Assembly (NCBI RefSeq): GCF_902459555.1
Contig: NZ_CABPSM010000001.1
Span: forward strand, 310,001-374,000
Length of the DNA: 64,000 bases
Source of the DNA: Pandoraea horticolens
GTDB taxonomy: Bacteria > Pseudomonadota > Gammaproteobacteria > Burkholderiales > Burkholderiaceae
Direction of reading: 5' to 3'
Shown here: positions 7,705 to 17,001 of the stretch, piece after piece
How the letters are laid out: each line of letters starts with the position of its first letter
How positions within the stretch are numbered: the stretch's first letter is position 1
Translations under genes and position numbers: made by a program
The notes under the pieces: generated by a model
Seen by the model: the letters and a program-made list of their open reading frames with translations, nothing else
What the model was told of the DNA's origin: nothing
Databases searched by the model: none

Positions 7705-9018
7705 TCAGGCGACGTGACCCGCCGGGGCCGGTATCTGCGGCGCTTGCCGCGGAACCAGGCGGAGCAGAAGCACAGCCCCCACCAGTAGTAATCCGGCGAC
7801 GAGAGTGAGTCCGGCGTACGGTGTGCCGGTGCGCGCCATCATGCCGCCAACAAGCCACGAGCTGAAAGCGCCGCCAATGGACCCAAGCGAGCTGATGATG
7901 GCGATGCCAGCCGCAGCACTTCGACCGAACAGTTGCGCCGCGGGAATCGTCCAGTAGACGATGGGCACCGTGAAAATGCAGAGCTGAGCGATCGCCACAA
8001 GCACCACAGTCGCCGGGACATTTCCTGCGGCAAATCGGAGCAGGAACAGGCTAACGGCAGTCGCCAGCATGCAGGCCGCGATGTGCCAACGCCGCTCCAT
8101 TCGACGATCCGAGCTATAGGCAATTGCGAGGTTGCCGATCATCGTGCAGACGGAGATGAGGCCCGACAACCAGCCAATCGTCGCAACACTCGTCACTCCC
8201 GAGGACTTGAGAATGGTCGGGGCCCAGAAGGTGACGGCCACCATTCCCACGTAAATGCAGAAATACACCGCGGCCAACCCGAGAATGCGCCGATTCCGGA
8301 GGATTTCCATGAGGCCGATACCACTGTGCCCAATCACCGCCTTGCTTTGCGTCGCCCTCAAATCGCGCTCGAGCACCGCACGGTCGGCGTCCGTCAGCCA
8401 CCGGGCCTTCCCAGGACCGTCGCTCAACATGAAGGGAGCAAGCAAGCCGAGCAAGATTGCCGGCGTTCCCTCGATCAGGAACAACCATTGCCATCCACGC
8501 AGCCCGAGATACTCGTGCATCTGGCTCATGATCAAGCCGGATAGCGGCCCGCCGGTCATGCCGGCAACGGGCACCGCCAGCATGAGCACGCTATTGATAC
8601 GCGCTCGCATGTGGTCAGGAAACCAATACGAGAGATACAGAATCAAGCCGGGAAAGAACCCCGCTTCCGCAGCCCCCAACAGGAATCGCAGGAAGTAAAG
8701 CGACCATGCGCCGGTGACGAACATCTGGGCTACCGTGCAGGCCCCCCACAAAACCATGATGCGAAGCAGCGTCTTGCTCGCGCCGATGCGCGCGAGCAGC
8801 AGGTTGCTTGGCAACTCGAAGGCCGCGTAACTGATGAAGAAGATGCCTGTCGCCGCGCCGAAGACGGCTTCGCTCAGTCCAAGGTCTTGAAGGAACTGAA
8901 GCTTCGCGAACCCGATGTTCACCCGGTCGATGAAGTTCAGTACATAGCAGAGAAACAGGAATGGGATGATGCGCAACGCGACCTTGCGATAGACGTGCGC
9001 GGAAGACGAATGGGGCAT
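7705..9018 (-). CDS. MFS transporter, anion:cation symporter (ACS) type
   Basis: The 437-residue protein has about 12 hydrophobic segments. The N-terminal signature is typical of the ACS branch of MFS carriers for organic anions such as tartrate, galactonate or aromatic acids: RIIPFLFLCYVLNFIDRVNIGFA in TM1, then GIFFISYAAFELPSNL. The inter-TM2/3 motif is degenerate (RIGASK). It likely imports the substrate degraded by the downstream minus-strand enzymes. Two operator copies and an additional palindrome lie within 100 bases upstream of its ATG, showing that it has its own regulated promoter. Confidence 0.9.
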   Translation of the reverse strand: MPHSSSAHVYRKVALRIIPFLFLCYVLNFIDRVNIGFAKLQFLQDLGLSEAVFGAATGIFFISYAAFELPSNLLLARIGASKTLLRIMVLWGACTVAQMFVTGAWSLYFLRFLLGAAEAGFFPGLILYLSYWFPDHMRARINSVLMLAVPVAGMTGGPLSGLIMSQMHEYLGLRGWQWLFLIEGTPAILLGLLAPFMLSDGPGKARWLTDADRAVLERDLRATQSKAVIGHSGIGLMEILRNRRILGLAAVYFCIYVGMVAVTFWAPTILKSSGVTSVATIGWLSGLISVCTMIGNLAIAYSSDRRMERRWHIAACMLATAVSLFLLRFAAGNVPATVVLVAIAQLCIFTVPIVYWTIPAAQLFGRSAAAGIAIISSLGSIGGAFSSWLVGGMMARTGTPYAGLTLVAGLLLVGAVLLLRLVPRQAPQIPAPAGHVA

Positions 9019-9035
9019 GTTGCTCTCCTATCACC

Positions 9036-9053
9036 ACCCCGAATATCGGGATG
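9036..9053. promoter_or_regulatory. inverted-repeat operator CCC-N7-GGG (copy 2, imperfect)
   Basis: The sequence ACCCC-GAATATC-GGGATG lies 18 bases upstream of the MFS start codon. It matches copy 1 (AATCCC-GAATAAA-GGGATT) in spacing and partly in the spacer sequence. The core CCCGA-ATA-TCGGG is also a perfect 5-3-5 repeat. Its position between promoter and start would suit repression. Confidence 0.5.
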
Positions 9054-9054
9054 A

Positions 9055-9084
9055 AGACCATTAATATTTGCAAATTCATGGTCT
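9055..9084. promoter_or_regulatory. nested palindromes in the MFS promoter
   Basis: An inverted repeat AGACCAT...ATGGTCT (7 bp, 16-bp spacer) encloses a perfect 10-bp palindrome ATTTGCAAAT at 9066-9075. It sits between operator copies 2 and 3, in AT-rich DNA that must contain the MFS promoter. It may be a second regulator site; the -10/-35 elements cannot be fixed by eye. Confidence 0.35.
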
Positions 9085-9095
9085 ATTTTTTCTCA

Positions 9096-9116
9096 AAATC
9101 CCGCAACAAGGGATTT
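9096..9116. promoter_or_regulatory. inverted-repeat operator AAATCCC-N7-GGGATTT (copy 3)
   Basis: A perfect 7-bp inverted repeat with a 7-bp spacer, 78 bases upstream of the MFS start. Its centre is about 62 bp (six helical turns) from copy 2, suggesting looping or cooperative binding. See copy 1 for the shared pattern. Confidence 0.62.
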
Positions 9117-9283
9117 ATAGGTGGTTAACCTAAGATAAGAGGCGACGTCGAGGAGGCGGTGCCCAGACGCACGGCGTCAACCACTCTGGGGAAATGCAGA
9201 GGGGGAGGCGGCGCGACTCGGCATGCGGAAAATTCGGAACGATACCCCCGATTCAAGGGGGCAATTGACCGGTTCGCAACGCG
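9117..9283. other. spacer upstream of the MFS promoter
   Basis: I see no gene in this stretch between the operator cluster and the glmS terminator. It marks the junction between the accessory catabolic island and the conserved glm genes. No repeat or integrase-type attachment site is apparent. Confidence 0.4.
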
Positions 9284-9317
9284 AAAAAAAAGCCGGGACG
9301 TTGATGACGTCTCCGGC
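9284..9317 (-). terminator. rho-independent terminator of glmS
   Basis: On the minus strand a stem GCCGG + GACGT pairs with ACGTC + CCGGC around a 5-base loop (one bulge) and is followed by eight consecutive T. This is a canonical intrinsic terminator placed about 110 bases after the glmS stop codon. Confidence 0.85.
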
Positions 9318-9343
9318 CTTATGTGACAGGTGTCTCAAAGAAT

Positions 9344-9369
9344 CATTGCCCGCTTCTTCGCGGGCAATG
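9344..9369 (-). terminator. perfect 10-bp hairpin downstream of glmS
   Basis: CATTGCCCGC and GCGGGCAATG form a perfect 10-bp stem with a 6-base loop, 55-80 bases after the glmS stop. There is no T-run right after it, so it is more likely an mRNA 3'-end protector or an auxiliary stem in front of the true terminator at 9284-9317. Confidence 0.5.
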
Positions 9370-9423
9370 TCGATGTCGAAAGATGCGCTTCTATATTTTT
9401 GAACTGCGACGCGCCCGGGCGAC

Positions 9424-11253
9424 TTACTCCACCGTCACCGATTTAGCGAGGTTGCGGGGCTTGTCGACATCGGTGCCGCGCGCGCAGGCGGTGTGATAGG
9501 CGAGCAGTTGCAGCGGCACGACGTGCAGAATCGGCGAAAGCTGGCCGTAATGCTCCGGCATGTGGATCACATGAATACCATCGGCGTTTGCAATCTCCGT
9601 GTCGGCGTCGGCGAACACGTACAACTGGCCGCCACGCGCACGCACTTCCTGCATGTTCGATTTCAGCTTCTCGACAAGCGCGTCGCGCGGCGCGACCGTC
9701 ACCACCGGCATCTCTTCCGTCACCAGCGCAAGCGGGCCGTGCTTCAGTTCGCCCGCCGGGTAGGCCTCGGCGTGGATGTACGAGATTTCCTTGAGCTTGA
9801 GCGCGCCTTCGAGCGCGATCGGGTAGTGCAGACCGCGTCCCAGGAACAACGCATTCTCGCGACGGGCAAACTCCTCCGCCCACGCGATGATCTGCGGTTC
9901 CAGCGCCAGCACGCTGTGCAGCGCCGCCGGGAGGTGGCGCAACTGCGTCAGGTAGTCGGCTTCCTGCGCCTGCGTCAAACGCCCCCGCAGTTTCGCCATG
10001 GTCAGCGTCAGCAGAAACAACGCCGTCAACTGCGTCGTGAACGCCTTCGTCGACGCCACGCCGATTTCCGTACCGGCGCGCGTCAGGTAATGCAACGCCG
10101 TCTGACGCACCATCGCACTGGTGCCCACGTTGCAGATCGCGAGCGTGTTCGTCATGCCCAGCGATTGGGCGTGCTGTAGCGCCGCCATCGTATCGGCCGT
10201 CTCGCCCGACTGCGAAATCGTGACCACCAACGTTCTCGGATTCGGCACGCTGTCGCGATAGCGGTACTCGCTTGCCACTTCCACTTGCGTCGGGATCTGC
10301 GCCAGCGATTCCAGCCAATACTTGGCCGTCATGCCCGAGTAGTAGCTCGTGCCGCACGCCAGAATCAGGATCGAGTCGACGTTGCTCAGCACCGCTTCCG
10401 CCTTCTCGCCGAAAAGCGTCGGCGAAATGCCTTCCACGCCTTCCATCGTGTCGCCGATCGCTCGCGGCTGCTCGAAGATTTCCTTCTGCATGTAGTGACG
10501 ATACGGACCCAGTTCCACCGCGCCCGTGTACGCCTGCACCGTGCGAACCTCGCGCTCGACGATCTCATGGTTGCGATCCATGATCGTCACACCTTCGAGC
10601 GTGAGTTCGACGACGTCGCCCTCCTCCAGATAGATGAATTGGTCCGTCGTGCCCGCGAGCGCCAGCGCATCGGAGGCGAGGAAGTTTTCGCCCTCACCCA
10701 CGCCCACGACCAGCGGCGACCCCGCGCGCGCGCCGATTACCCGGTGCGGCTCCTGCTTACGAAAGACGGCGATGGCGTAGGCACCGTGCAGACGGCGCGT
10801 TGCCAGGCGCACAGCGTGATACAGATCGCTCGCCGCACCGTTCGTCAGAATGTGATGAATCAGGTGTGCAATGACTTCGGTGTCTGTCTGCGACACGAAG
10901 TCGTAGCCCAGGCCACGCAGTTCCTCACGCAGGCTCTCATGGTTCTCGATGATGCCGTTGTGGACCAGCGCCACTTCGTCGCGCGAGAAAATCGGATGCG
11001 CGTTGTTCGTGGCCGGTGCACCGTGCGTCGCCCAACGGGTGTGGGCAATGCCCGTCTCGCCGCTCAGGTGCGTTTGCGCAAGCTGCTCGTCGAGATCGGC
11101 CACACGCGACACGCTGCGCGCGCGCTGAGGCACGCCGTCCTTCAGCACGGCTACGCCGCACGAGTCATAGCCGCGGTATTCCAGACGACGCAGACCTTCC
11201 ACCAACACCGGTACTACATTACGTCGCGCCACCGCGCCGACAATGCCGCACAT
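9424..11253 (-). CDS. glmS: glutamine--fructose-6-phosphate aminotransferase
   Basis: Makes glucosamine-6-phosphate from fructose-6-phosphate and glutamine, the first step of UDP-GlcNAc synthesis for peptidoglycan and LPS. The 609-residue length equals the family norm. It begins MCGIVGA, so Cys2 becomes the N-terminal nucleophile of the glutaminase domain (1-240). Two SIS sugar-isomerase domains follow (about 285-425 and 455-600), including CGTSYYSG and [11 protein letters not shown]. The C-terminus KSVTVE is the conserved GlmS tail. It lies 109 bases downstream of glmU in the same orientation and ends in an intrinsic terminator. No glmS ribozyme is expected outside Firmicutes. Confidence 0.98.
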   Translation of the reverse strand: MCGIVGAVARRNVVPVLVEGLRRLEYRGYDSCGVAVLKDGVPQRARSVSRVADLDEQLAQTHLSGETGIAHTRWATHGAPATNNAHPIFSRDEVALVHNGIIENHESLREELRGLGYDFVSQTDTEVIAHLIHHILTNGAASDLYHAVRLATRRLHGAYAIAVFRKQEPHRVIGARAGSPLVVGVGEGENFLASDALALAGTTDQFIYLEEGDVVELTLEGVTIMDRNHEIVEREVRTVQAYTGAVELGPYRHYMQKEIFEQPRAIGDTMEGVEGISPTLFGEKAEAVLSNVDSILILACGTSYYSGMTAKYWLESLAQIPTQVEVASEYRYRDSVPNPRTLVVTISQSGETADTMAALQHAQSLGMTNTLAICNVGTSAMVRQTALHYLTRAGTEIGVASTKAFTTQLTALFLLTLTMAKLRGRLTQAQEADYLTQLRHLPAALHSVLALEPQIIAWAEEFARRENALFLGRGLHYPIALEGALKLKEISYIHAEAYPAGELKHGPLALVTEEMPVVTVAPRDALVEKLKSNMQEVRARGGQLYVFADADTEIANADGIHVIHMPEHYGQLSPILHVVPLQLLAYHTACARGTDVDKPRNLAKSVTVE

Positions 11254-11362
11254 ATTCGCTTCCCTTTATGCCAGAGAGCCCTGGCTCATTCGATCGGATT
11301 CGATCCGTTTTGACTTTGCCAGCGCACGCTCTGCCTCGCGCACCGGCCCATAACCGCCAATT

Positions 11363-12724
11363 TTACCGCTTCTGCTTGCGCGGACGGACGTAACCCATCT
11401 TCGCTTCCTGCGTCTTGCCGTTGAGCACCAGCGAGTCTTCCGGTGTGTCCTTCCACACGGTAGTCCCGGCGGCAATCGTCGTGCCGCGACGCACGGTCAC
11501 GGGCGCCACGAGTTGCGTGTCCGAACCGATGAAGACATCGTCCTCGATCACCGTGCGATGCTTGTTCGCGCCGTCGTAATTGCACGTGATGGTGCCCGCG
11601 CCGATATTCACGCGCGCCCCCACTGTCGAGTCGCCCACGTAGGCCAGATGGTTAGCCTTCGAGCCCTTGGCAAGCGACGCGTTCTTCACTTCCACGAAGT
11701 TACCGATGTGCACCTCGTCGGCCAGATCGGCCCCCGGGCGCAGGCGGGCATACGGCCCGACGTGCGCATCGGCGCCGACCACGGCGCCATCCAGATGACT
11801 GAACGCCTCGATGCGCGTGCCCGCCCCGATGGTGCTGTTGCGAATCACGCAGTTCGCTCCGATGGTCGCGCCGTCGCCAATCGTCACATGGCCTTCGAAT
11901 ACGCAATTCACATCGATAGCGACATCGGTGCCGCACGCGATCTCGCCGCGCAAATCGAAGCGCGCCGGATCGATCAGGGTGACGCCCGCCGCGAGCAATG
12001 CGCGCGCCGCGTTGCGCTGATAGTCGCGCTCCAGCTCGGCAAGCTGCACTTTGTCGTTCACACCGTTGGGCTCCCACGCGAATGCCGGTTGCGTGGTGAC
12101 GACCGGCACGCCGTCGGCCACCGCGCAGGCGATCACGTCCGTCAGGTAGTACTCGCCCTGCGCATTCTGATTCTTCAGGCCGCTCAACCAGCCTTTGAGC
12201 GCACGCGTGGGCGCCACCACGATGCCGGTGTTGATCTCGCGAATGGCCAATTCGGCCTCGTTGGCGTCCTTCTGTTCAACGATGCGCAGCACATTGCCCG
12301 CCGCGTCGCGCACGATCCGGCCGTAACCCGTCGGGTTCTCCAGATCGACGGTGAGCACGCCCAGCTTGTCGTTGCCTGCGGCGTCGAGCAACGCCTGCAA
12401 CGTCTCGGGGCGCGTGAGCGGCACGTCGCCGTAAAGCACCAGCGTCGGCACCGATTCGTCGAGCAGCGGCGCTGCCTGCTGCACCGCGTGCCCGGTGCCC
12501 AACTGCTGCGCCTGCTCCGCAAAGCGCACGCCATCCCCGGCAACCGCTTCGCGCACGGCGTCGCCACCATGCCCGATCACCACAATGAGTTGGCCCGGCG
12601 TGAGCTTGCGTGCGGTCGCAATCACATGCGACAGGAGCGGCCGGCCGGCCAGCGGCTGAAGCACCTTCGGCAGCTTCGAGCGCATGCGCTTACCCATGCC
12701 TGCGGCGAGAATCACAATATTCAT
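11363..12724 (-). CDS. glmU: bifunctional N-acetylglucosamine-1-phosphate uridyltransferase / glucosamine-1-phosphate acetyltransferase
   Basis: Acetylates glucosamine-1-phosphate and then forms UDP-GlcNAc. The 453-residue protein starts [16 protein letters not shown], the pyrophosphorylase nucleotide motif (LxxGxGxRM). It continues with GTGHAVQQA near residue 79 and YGDVPL near 103. The C-terminal half is a left-handed beta-helix of hexapeptide repeats, with the acetyltransferase motifs RPGADL and [11 protein letters not shown]. Sixteen in-frame codons upstream of the ATG at 12724 are rejected because LAAGMGKRM must be near the N-terminus. It is followed by glmS, so the two amino-sugar steps are co-located. 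Confidence 0.97.
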   Translation of the reverse strand: MNIVILAAGMGKRMRSKLPKVLQPLAGRPLLSHVIATARKLTPGQLIVVIGHGGDAVREAVAGDGVRFAEQAQQLGTGHAVQQAAPLLDESVPTLVLYGDVPLTRPETLQALLDAAGNDKLGVLTVDLENPTGYGRIVRDAAGNVLRIVEQKDANEAELAIREINTGIVVAPTRALKGWLSGLKNQNAQGEYYLTDVIACAVADGVPVVTTQPAFAWEPNGVNDKVQLAELERDYQRNAARALLAAGVTLIDPARFDLRGEIACGTDVAIDVNCVFEGHVTIGDGATIGANCVIRNSTIGAGTRIEAFSHLDGAVVGADAHVGPYARLRPGADLADEVHIGNFVEVKNASLAKGSKANHLAYVGDSTVGARVNIGAGTITCNYDGANKHRTVIEDDVFIGSDTQLVAPVTVRRGTTIAAGTTVWKDTPEDSLVLNGKTQEAKMGYVRPRKQKR

Positions 12725-12829
12725 GGCGTCGTGACGATTCGAGAGTCGGAGTGTCGGTATTTTGCGGCCCACCGGATGGGTCGGCAGAGCCGCGTCAAGG
12801 AATGAACCAGCGAGCGAGGAGAATTCCGC

Positions 12830-13786
12830 TCAGTCGTCGAATTGCGTGATGCGGATGATGCCCGCGTCGTTTTCGTCGCCGCACGGTGCTTCGTCGAATG
12901 CAATATCGCCGAACGGATCGGGCTGCCCCGTTGCCTGCAGATTCTTGAAGTCGTGAAGGTTCGTATCCATCAGGTGTGAGGGAATCACATTCGACAGTGC
13001 ACTGAAAATCGACTTGATGCGCCCCGGATGCTGTTTCTCCCACTGACGGATCAGCGCCTTCATCTCGGCACGCTTCAGGTTCGGCTGGCTGCCGCACAGC
13101 GTGCACGGAATGATCGGGAATTGCTTGTACTCGGCGTAACGCTCCAGATCCGATTCGCGCACATACGCCAGCGGGCGGATCACCACGTTCTTGCCGTCGT
13201 CCGATTGCAGCTTCGGCGGCATGCCCTTGAGCTTGCCACCGTAGAACAGGTTCAGGAAGACGGTCTCGATGATGTCGTCGCGATGGTGGCCCAGCGCGAC
13301 CTTGGTCGCACCGAGTTCGCCGGCCACGCGGTAAAGAATGCCGCGGCGCAGGCGTGAGCACAGCGAGCAAGTCGTCTTGCCCTCAGGCACCACGCGCTTG
13401 ACGATGGAATACGTGTCCTGATTCTCGATGTGGAAATCCACGCCGATGGAACGGAAGTAATCGGGCAGCACATGCTCCGGGAAACCCGGCTGCTTCTGGT
13501 CGAGATTGACAGCGACGATCGAGAAGTCGATCGGCGCGCGCTCGCGCAGCTTGAGCAGGATATCGAGCATGGCGTAGCTGTCCTTGCCACCGGACATGCA
13601 CACCATCACACGGTCGCCTTGCTCGATCATGTTGTAGTCGCCGATGGCCTGCCCCGTCAGACGGAACAGCCGCTTCTCGAGCTTGTTGTTCTCGAACGCG
13701 AGCTTCTGCGCTTTTTTCACGCTGTCGGCGGCAACGTTTCCGCTCGCGGCCAGTGGCGCGCCGGTCTCGGGCATGACGGCACTCAT
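12830..13786 (-). CDS. ttcA: tRNA 2-thiocytidine(32) synthetase
   Basis: Thiolates C32 of certain tRNAs using ATP and a [4Fe-4S] cluster. The protein (318 residues from ATG 13786) carries the PP-loop [10 protein letters not shown] and the paired cysteines of [10 protein letters not shown], plus a third Cys in CTLCGSQPN, as in TtcA. A GTG in frame 9 bases upstream is possible. The ATG, one base after the folB stop and with AAGG nine bases upstream, looks better. Gene order SDR-folB-ttcA indicates one operon on the minus strand. Confidence 0.95.
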   Translation of the reverse strand: MSAVMPETGAPLAASGNVAADSVKKAQKLAFENNKLEKRLFRLTGQAIGDYNMIEQGDRVMVCMSGGKDSYAMLDILLKLRERAPIDFSIVAVNLDQKQPGFPEHVLPDYFRSIGVDFHIENQDTYSIVKRVVPEGKTTCSLCSRLRRGILYRVAGELGATKVALGHHRDDIIETVFLNLFYGGKLKGMPPKLQSDDGKNVVIRPLAYVRESDLERYAEYKQFPIIPCTLCGSQPNLKRAEMKALIRQWEKQHPGRIKSIFSALSNVIPSHLMDTNLHDFKNLQATGQPDPFGDIAFDEAPCGDENDAGIIRITQFDD

Positions 13787-13787
13787 G

Positions 13788-14183
13788 TCAGGCACCCTTC
13801 ATCTTGAAGACTTCGATGCCCACCGAGTGGCAATCGGGGTACACGTCGGGCTTCTCGGTCGACACGCCCACCGCGCGCACGCGCGGATGCGCCAGCAGCG
13901 CACTCGCGACGTCGTCGCACAGGGTTTCCTGCAAATGAATGTGGCCCTGCCCCACGCGCTTGGCAATCGTCTCGCGCATGAAGTCGTAGTCGACAACCTC
14001 GTCGAGCTTGTCGGCCACGGGGGTGCTCTCGGCGAGCGGCACGAACAGTTGCACGTTGATCAGCACGCGCTGTTCGCCCCGCTTCTCATGATCGTGCACG
14101 CCGATGTTGATGAACACCTCATAGTCGCGCAGAAACATGCGACGGCAGTCCATCAGGCGAGGGTGGGAAAGAGCGCTATGCAT
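13788..14183 (-). CDS. folB: dihydroneopterin aldolase
   Basis: Converts 7,8-dihydroneopterin to 6-hydroxymethyl-dihydropterin and glycolaldehyde in folate synthesis. The 131-residue protein shows the family pattern [30 protein letters not shown]. The catalytic lysine is in [10 protein letters not shown] near the C-terminus, and [10 protein letters not shown] is in the middle. Start ATG at 14183 is taken; a TTG seven codons earlier has no better support. Its stop and the ttcA ATG are separated by one base. It lies 21 bases after the SDR gene. Confidence 0.93.
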   Translation of the reverse strand: MHSALSHPRLMDCRRMFLRDYEVFINIGVHDHEKRGEQRVLINVQLFVPLAESTPVADKLDEVVDYDFMRETIAKRVGQGHIHLQETLCDDVASALLAHPRVRAVGVSTEKPDVYPDCHSVGIEVFKMKGA

Positions 14184-14204
14184 TTTGAAAACTCGTAATG
14201 ACAA

Positions 14205-15047
14205 TCAACGAGACCGGTCGGCATCGGCCGGCTCGGTCAGAAATTTCACGTCGCGCGACGAACTCGCGAGATGTTGCCCGCCGTCGACATACAGCACCGT
14301 GCCTGTCACAGCAGGGGCTTCGGCCAGATACGCTACGGCCTGCGCAATATCCTCCGGTGTCGACGATGCGCCCAGTGGCGTCGACGCGTGCGCCGCCGCG
14401 AAGCCCCCGGGTGTCTGATCGGCCGACAGCAGCGTGACGCCCGGCGCGACGCCGACCACGCGCAAACGCGGGGCGAAAGCCTGGGCCAGCAACGTCGTCG
14501 CCACGTCCAGCGCTGCCTTCGACAGCGTGTACGACAAATAATCGGGGTTCGGATTCGCCAACTTCTGATCGAGCAGATTGACGACGACACCGCGTTGCGT
14601 CTCGCCCAGTGCGGCGTGCATTTCGCGCGCGAGCACCAGCGGTGCGCCCGCATTCACGCGCATGTGGCGCTCCAGCGCCTGATAGCCGAAATCGTCGGCG
14701 CTATCGTACTCGAAGCGCGACGCATTGTTGACGAGGCAAGCGGGCACGCCAAGCGCGTCGATACAACGGGCGATGAGGCCGGCCGTGGCGGCCTCATCGG
14801 CAAGCGACGCCTGCAACGCCACTGCCCGGCGTCCCAATGCCTCGATGGCCGCGACGGTCGCCAACGCCTCATCGTGCGAACGCTCGTAGTGAACGGCAAC
14901 GTCCCATCCCGTGGCGGCAAGCCTCAATGCAATCGCGCGTCCGATCCGGCGCGCGCCGCCCGTCACGAGCGCCACGCGCGGCACGGCACGCGCGCTGGCG
15001 GAATCGCTTGCGGCAGGCGTGGGGCGTGGCGTCGATGCAACGGTCAT
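14205..15047 (-). CDS. FolM-like SDR (dihydromonapterin/dihydrofolate reductase-type)
   Basis: SDR of 280 residues with a TGGARRIG cofactor motif, the double-arginine variant found in pteridine reductases and FolM. It also has NNAS at the strand-4 position, and an intact catalytic Tyr-x-x-x-Lys in YTLSKAAL. Its location directly upstream of folB supports a pterin-reducing role. An N-terminal Pro/Ala/Ser-rich extension of about 22 residues precedes the Rossmann fold. The ATG at 15047 (MTVASTP) was preferred over an upstream in-frame start with no family similarity. A general SDR function cannot be excluded. Confidence 0.85.
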   Translation of the reverse strand: MTVASTPRPTPAASDSASARAVPRVALVTGGARRIGRAIALRLAATGWDVAVHYERSHDEALATVAAIEALGRRAVALQASLADEAATAGLIARCIDALGVPACLVNNASRFEYDSADDFGYQALERHMRVNAGAPLVLAREMHAALGETQRGVVVNLLDQKLANPNPDYLSYTLSKAALDVATTLLAQAFAPRLRVVGVAPGVTLLSADQTPGGFAAAHASTPLGASSTPEDIAQAVAYLAEAPAVTGTVLYVDGGQHLASSSRDVKFLTEPADADRSR

Positions 15048-15174
15048 ACGGCAGATTCCGGTCAGTGGGCAAGCAAGCAGACGAACTTCGGGCGGCACGG
15101 CAGGCTAGGCCCGGCACCGGGCGTCGTGGCTCGCGACAGCCTCGCAAGTCGTCCGGACAAAGGGCACATATCGC

Positions 15175-15220
15175 AAAAACTGGCGAAAACCATGCAAAAA
15201 CGGCCAAAAACTGACGAAAA
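15175..15220. other. five helically phased A-tracts (predicted DNA bend)
   Basis: A-runs of 5, 4, 5, 5 and 4 bases are centred near 15177, 15187.5, 15198, 15208 and 15218.5, i.e. every 10-10.5 bp. This phasing is the classical signature of intrinsically curved DNA. The tract lies in the 259-base divergent intergenic region between the SDR (minus) and the methyltransferase (plus), about 90 bases upstream of the latter. No gene is seen elsewhere in this gap. Confidence 0.6.
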
Positions 15221-15306
15221 TCGGCGGAATTTGCGCCGATATCGCCCGCAGACGCGCTTTAACATCTCAAGCAGCCAGTCTGCACCGTCTCCGTTACAAT
15301 GCCCGC

Positions 15307-16521
15307 ATGAATCAGGCCGCACCGAAACCGCATAGTTTACCCGTTCCGGAGCCGGACGCGCTCGAACACTCGCGCCGTCTTACGGCTCATCTCGCCGACG
15401 CCATCGACGCGGCCGGCGGCTGGCTGCCGTTCGATCGCTTCATGGAACTGGCCTTGTACGCGCCCGGCCTCGGTTACTACGCCGCCGGCGCCGCCAAATT
15501 CGGTCGTCTCGCCGCCGACGGCAGCGACTTCGTCACCGCACCGGAACTCACGCCGCTCTTCGCCCGCACGCTCGCGCGTCAACTCGGCGAGATCTTCGAA
15601 CAGACGGGCGACGCACAGGTGCTGGAATTCGGCGCAGGGTCGGGACGTCTGGCCGCCGATCTGTTGCTCGCCTTCGAAGCCGAAGGCACGCCCTGCGAGA
15701 CGTACTCGATCATGGAACTCTCCGGCGAGCTGCGCGCACGCCAACGCGAGACCATCGCCAGCGCCGCGCCGCATCTTCTCGCGCGTGTCACCTGGCTCGA
15801 TCGGTTGCCCGACGCCTTTCGCGGCGTAATGCTCGGCAACGAAGTGCTTGATGCCATGCCGGTCCACCTGTGGGCGCGCCGTCCGGACGAGACGGGACAG
15901 CCCGTCTGGTTCGAGCGCGGCGTGGTGCGCACGCCCACGGGTTTCGGGTGGGAAGAACGTCTGTATACCGGCCCGTTGCCGGAAGCCCTCGATGCATTGG
16001 CCGATCTGCCGCCGACACAGGAATATCTGACGGAAACACACGAAGCCGCATCCGCCTTCGTGCGCAGCGTAGCGCCGCTGCTCGCGCGCGGCGTGTTGCT
16101 GCTCATCGATTACGGATTCCCGGCGCGGGAGTACTATCATCCGCAACGCGCTCACGGCACGTTGATGTGCCACTATCGACACCACGCGCACGACGATCCG
16201 TTCTATTACCCAGGCTTGCAGGACATCACCGCGCATGTGGAATTTTCAGGAATCGCCGATGCAGGCGTCGACGCCGGGCTCGATCTGCTGGGCTTCACGT
16301 CGCAGGCGCGATTCCTGATGAACGCAGGCATCATCGACCTGATGAGCGCGCTCGATCCGACTGATCCGAAGACGTTCCTGCCCGCAACGGCTGCCGCACA
16401 GAAACTGCTGTCCGAGGCCGAGATGGGCGAACTCTTCAAGGTCATCGCCTTCGGACGCGGTATGGACGAGTGGGCCGGCCTGATCGGCTTCGCCACCGGC
16501 GACCGCAGTCACGCGCTCTAA
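15307..16521 (+). CDS. class I SAM-dependent methyltransferase, MidA/NDUFAF7 family
   Basis: The 404-residue protein belongs to the family of mitochondrial NDUFAF7/MidA, arginine methyltransferases that assist respiratory complex I. Hallmarks are YYAAGAAKFGRLAADGSDFVTAPELTPLFA near residues 58-85, the SAM motif VLEFGAGSGRLAADLL (113-128), MLGNEVLDAMPVH (176-188), and LLIDYGFPAREYYHPQR followed by MCHYRHHAHDDPFYYPGLQDITAHV. The bacterial target is unknown. It starts at ATG 15307 after the curved DNA tract and is followed 30 bases later by the DUF2905 gene. Confidence 0.9.
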   Translation: MNQAAPKPHSLPVPEPDALEHSRRLTAHLADAIDAAGGWLPFDRFMELALYAPGLGYYAAGAAKFGRLAADGSDFVTAPELTPLFARTLARQLGEIFEQTGDAQVLEFGAGSGRLAADLLLAFEAEGTPCETYSIMELSGELRARQRETIASAAPHLLARVTWLDRLPDAFRGVMLGNEVLDAMPVHLWARRPDETGQPVWFERGVVRTPTGFGWEERLYTGPLPEALDALADLPPTQEYLTETHEAASAFVRSVAPLLARGVLLLIDYGFPAREYYHPQRAHGTLMCHYRHHAHDDPFYYPGLQDITAHVEFSGIADAGVDAGLDLLGFTSQARFLMNAGIIDLMSALDPTDPKTFLPATAAAQKLLSEAEMGELFKVIAFGRGMDEWAGLIGFATGDRSHAL

Positions 16522-16551
16522 CGTCTTCCCTTCACACGAGGCCACGCCGAT

Positions 16552-16746
16552 ATGTTCCGCTGGATGTTTACGATCTTCATCGCGATCTGCATCCTCTCGG
16601 CAGCGTCGCCGTGGCTCACCAAACTCGGCATCGGCCGATTGCCCGGCGACCTGCGTTTGCGCTGGCGAGGCCGCGAAATGCTCTTTCCTTTCGCCTCCAC
16701 CATCGTGCTCTCGCTCGTCTTCAATCTGCTGATTCGATTGCTGTGA
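16552..16746 (+). CDS. DUF2905 small inner-membrane protein
   Basis: A 64-residue protein with two predicted membrane helices (about residues 3-20 and 44-62) and a polar loop LGIGRLPGDLRLRWRGREM between them. This is the typical pattern of DUF2905 proteins. Function unknown. It sits 30 bases after the methyltransferase gene and is likely co-transcribed. The ATG follows shortly after a GAGG (16540-16543). Confidence 0.88.
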   Translation: MFRWMFTIFIAICILSAASPWLTKLGIGRLPGDLRLRWRGREMLFPFASTIVLSLVFNLLIRLL

Positions 16747-16919
16747 GTCCGACGACAGGCGCAACACCTGTTGCACCCCCCGTCAGTCTCTTCCCGCCGT
16801 CTCTCCCTGCCTGATGCCTCCCACGCATTCGCGGCCTCTCGTAAGGCTGGCGCGGCGACGGGTGCGTCAACACCGCCCCTTGGCCCCAAACCCATACCAT
16901 CGCTAGGGTTAACGACCAT
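16747..16919. other. intergenic region before the gltI promoter
   Basis: No gene is recognised between the DUF2905 gene and the AT-rich promoter. The composition changes from GC-rich to AT-rich at about 16910. Confidence 0.3.
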
Positions 16920-16960
16920 TTGATCATTTGTTGCAAAAAAATTATCATGAAACAAATGAT
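16920..16960 (+). promoter_or_regulatory. gltI promoter with long inverted repeat
   Basis: The AT-rich segment contains a perfect 10-bp inverted repeat ATCATTTGTT (16923-16932) / AACAAATGAT (16951-16960). TTGATC (16920-16925) and TTATCA (16942-16947), 16 bp apart, are plausible -35 and -10 elements within it. The repeat would place an operator across the promoter of the binding-protein gene, whose ATG is 41 bases downstream. Confidence 0.45.
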
Positions 16961-17001
16961 TCAATCATGAATCACGGGTGAGGCCATTTCAGGAGCAGGG
17001 C

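Noticed and set aside
11254-11362. Possible glmS ribozyme upstream of glmS
   Set aside because: The 109-base gap lacks the ribozyme core as far as I can judge, and this ribozyme is a Firmicutes-type element.
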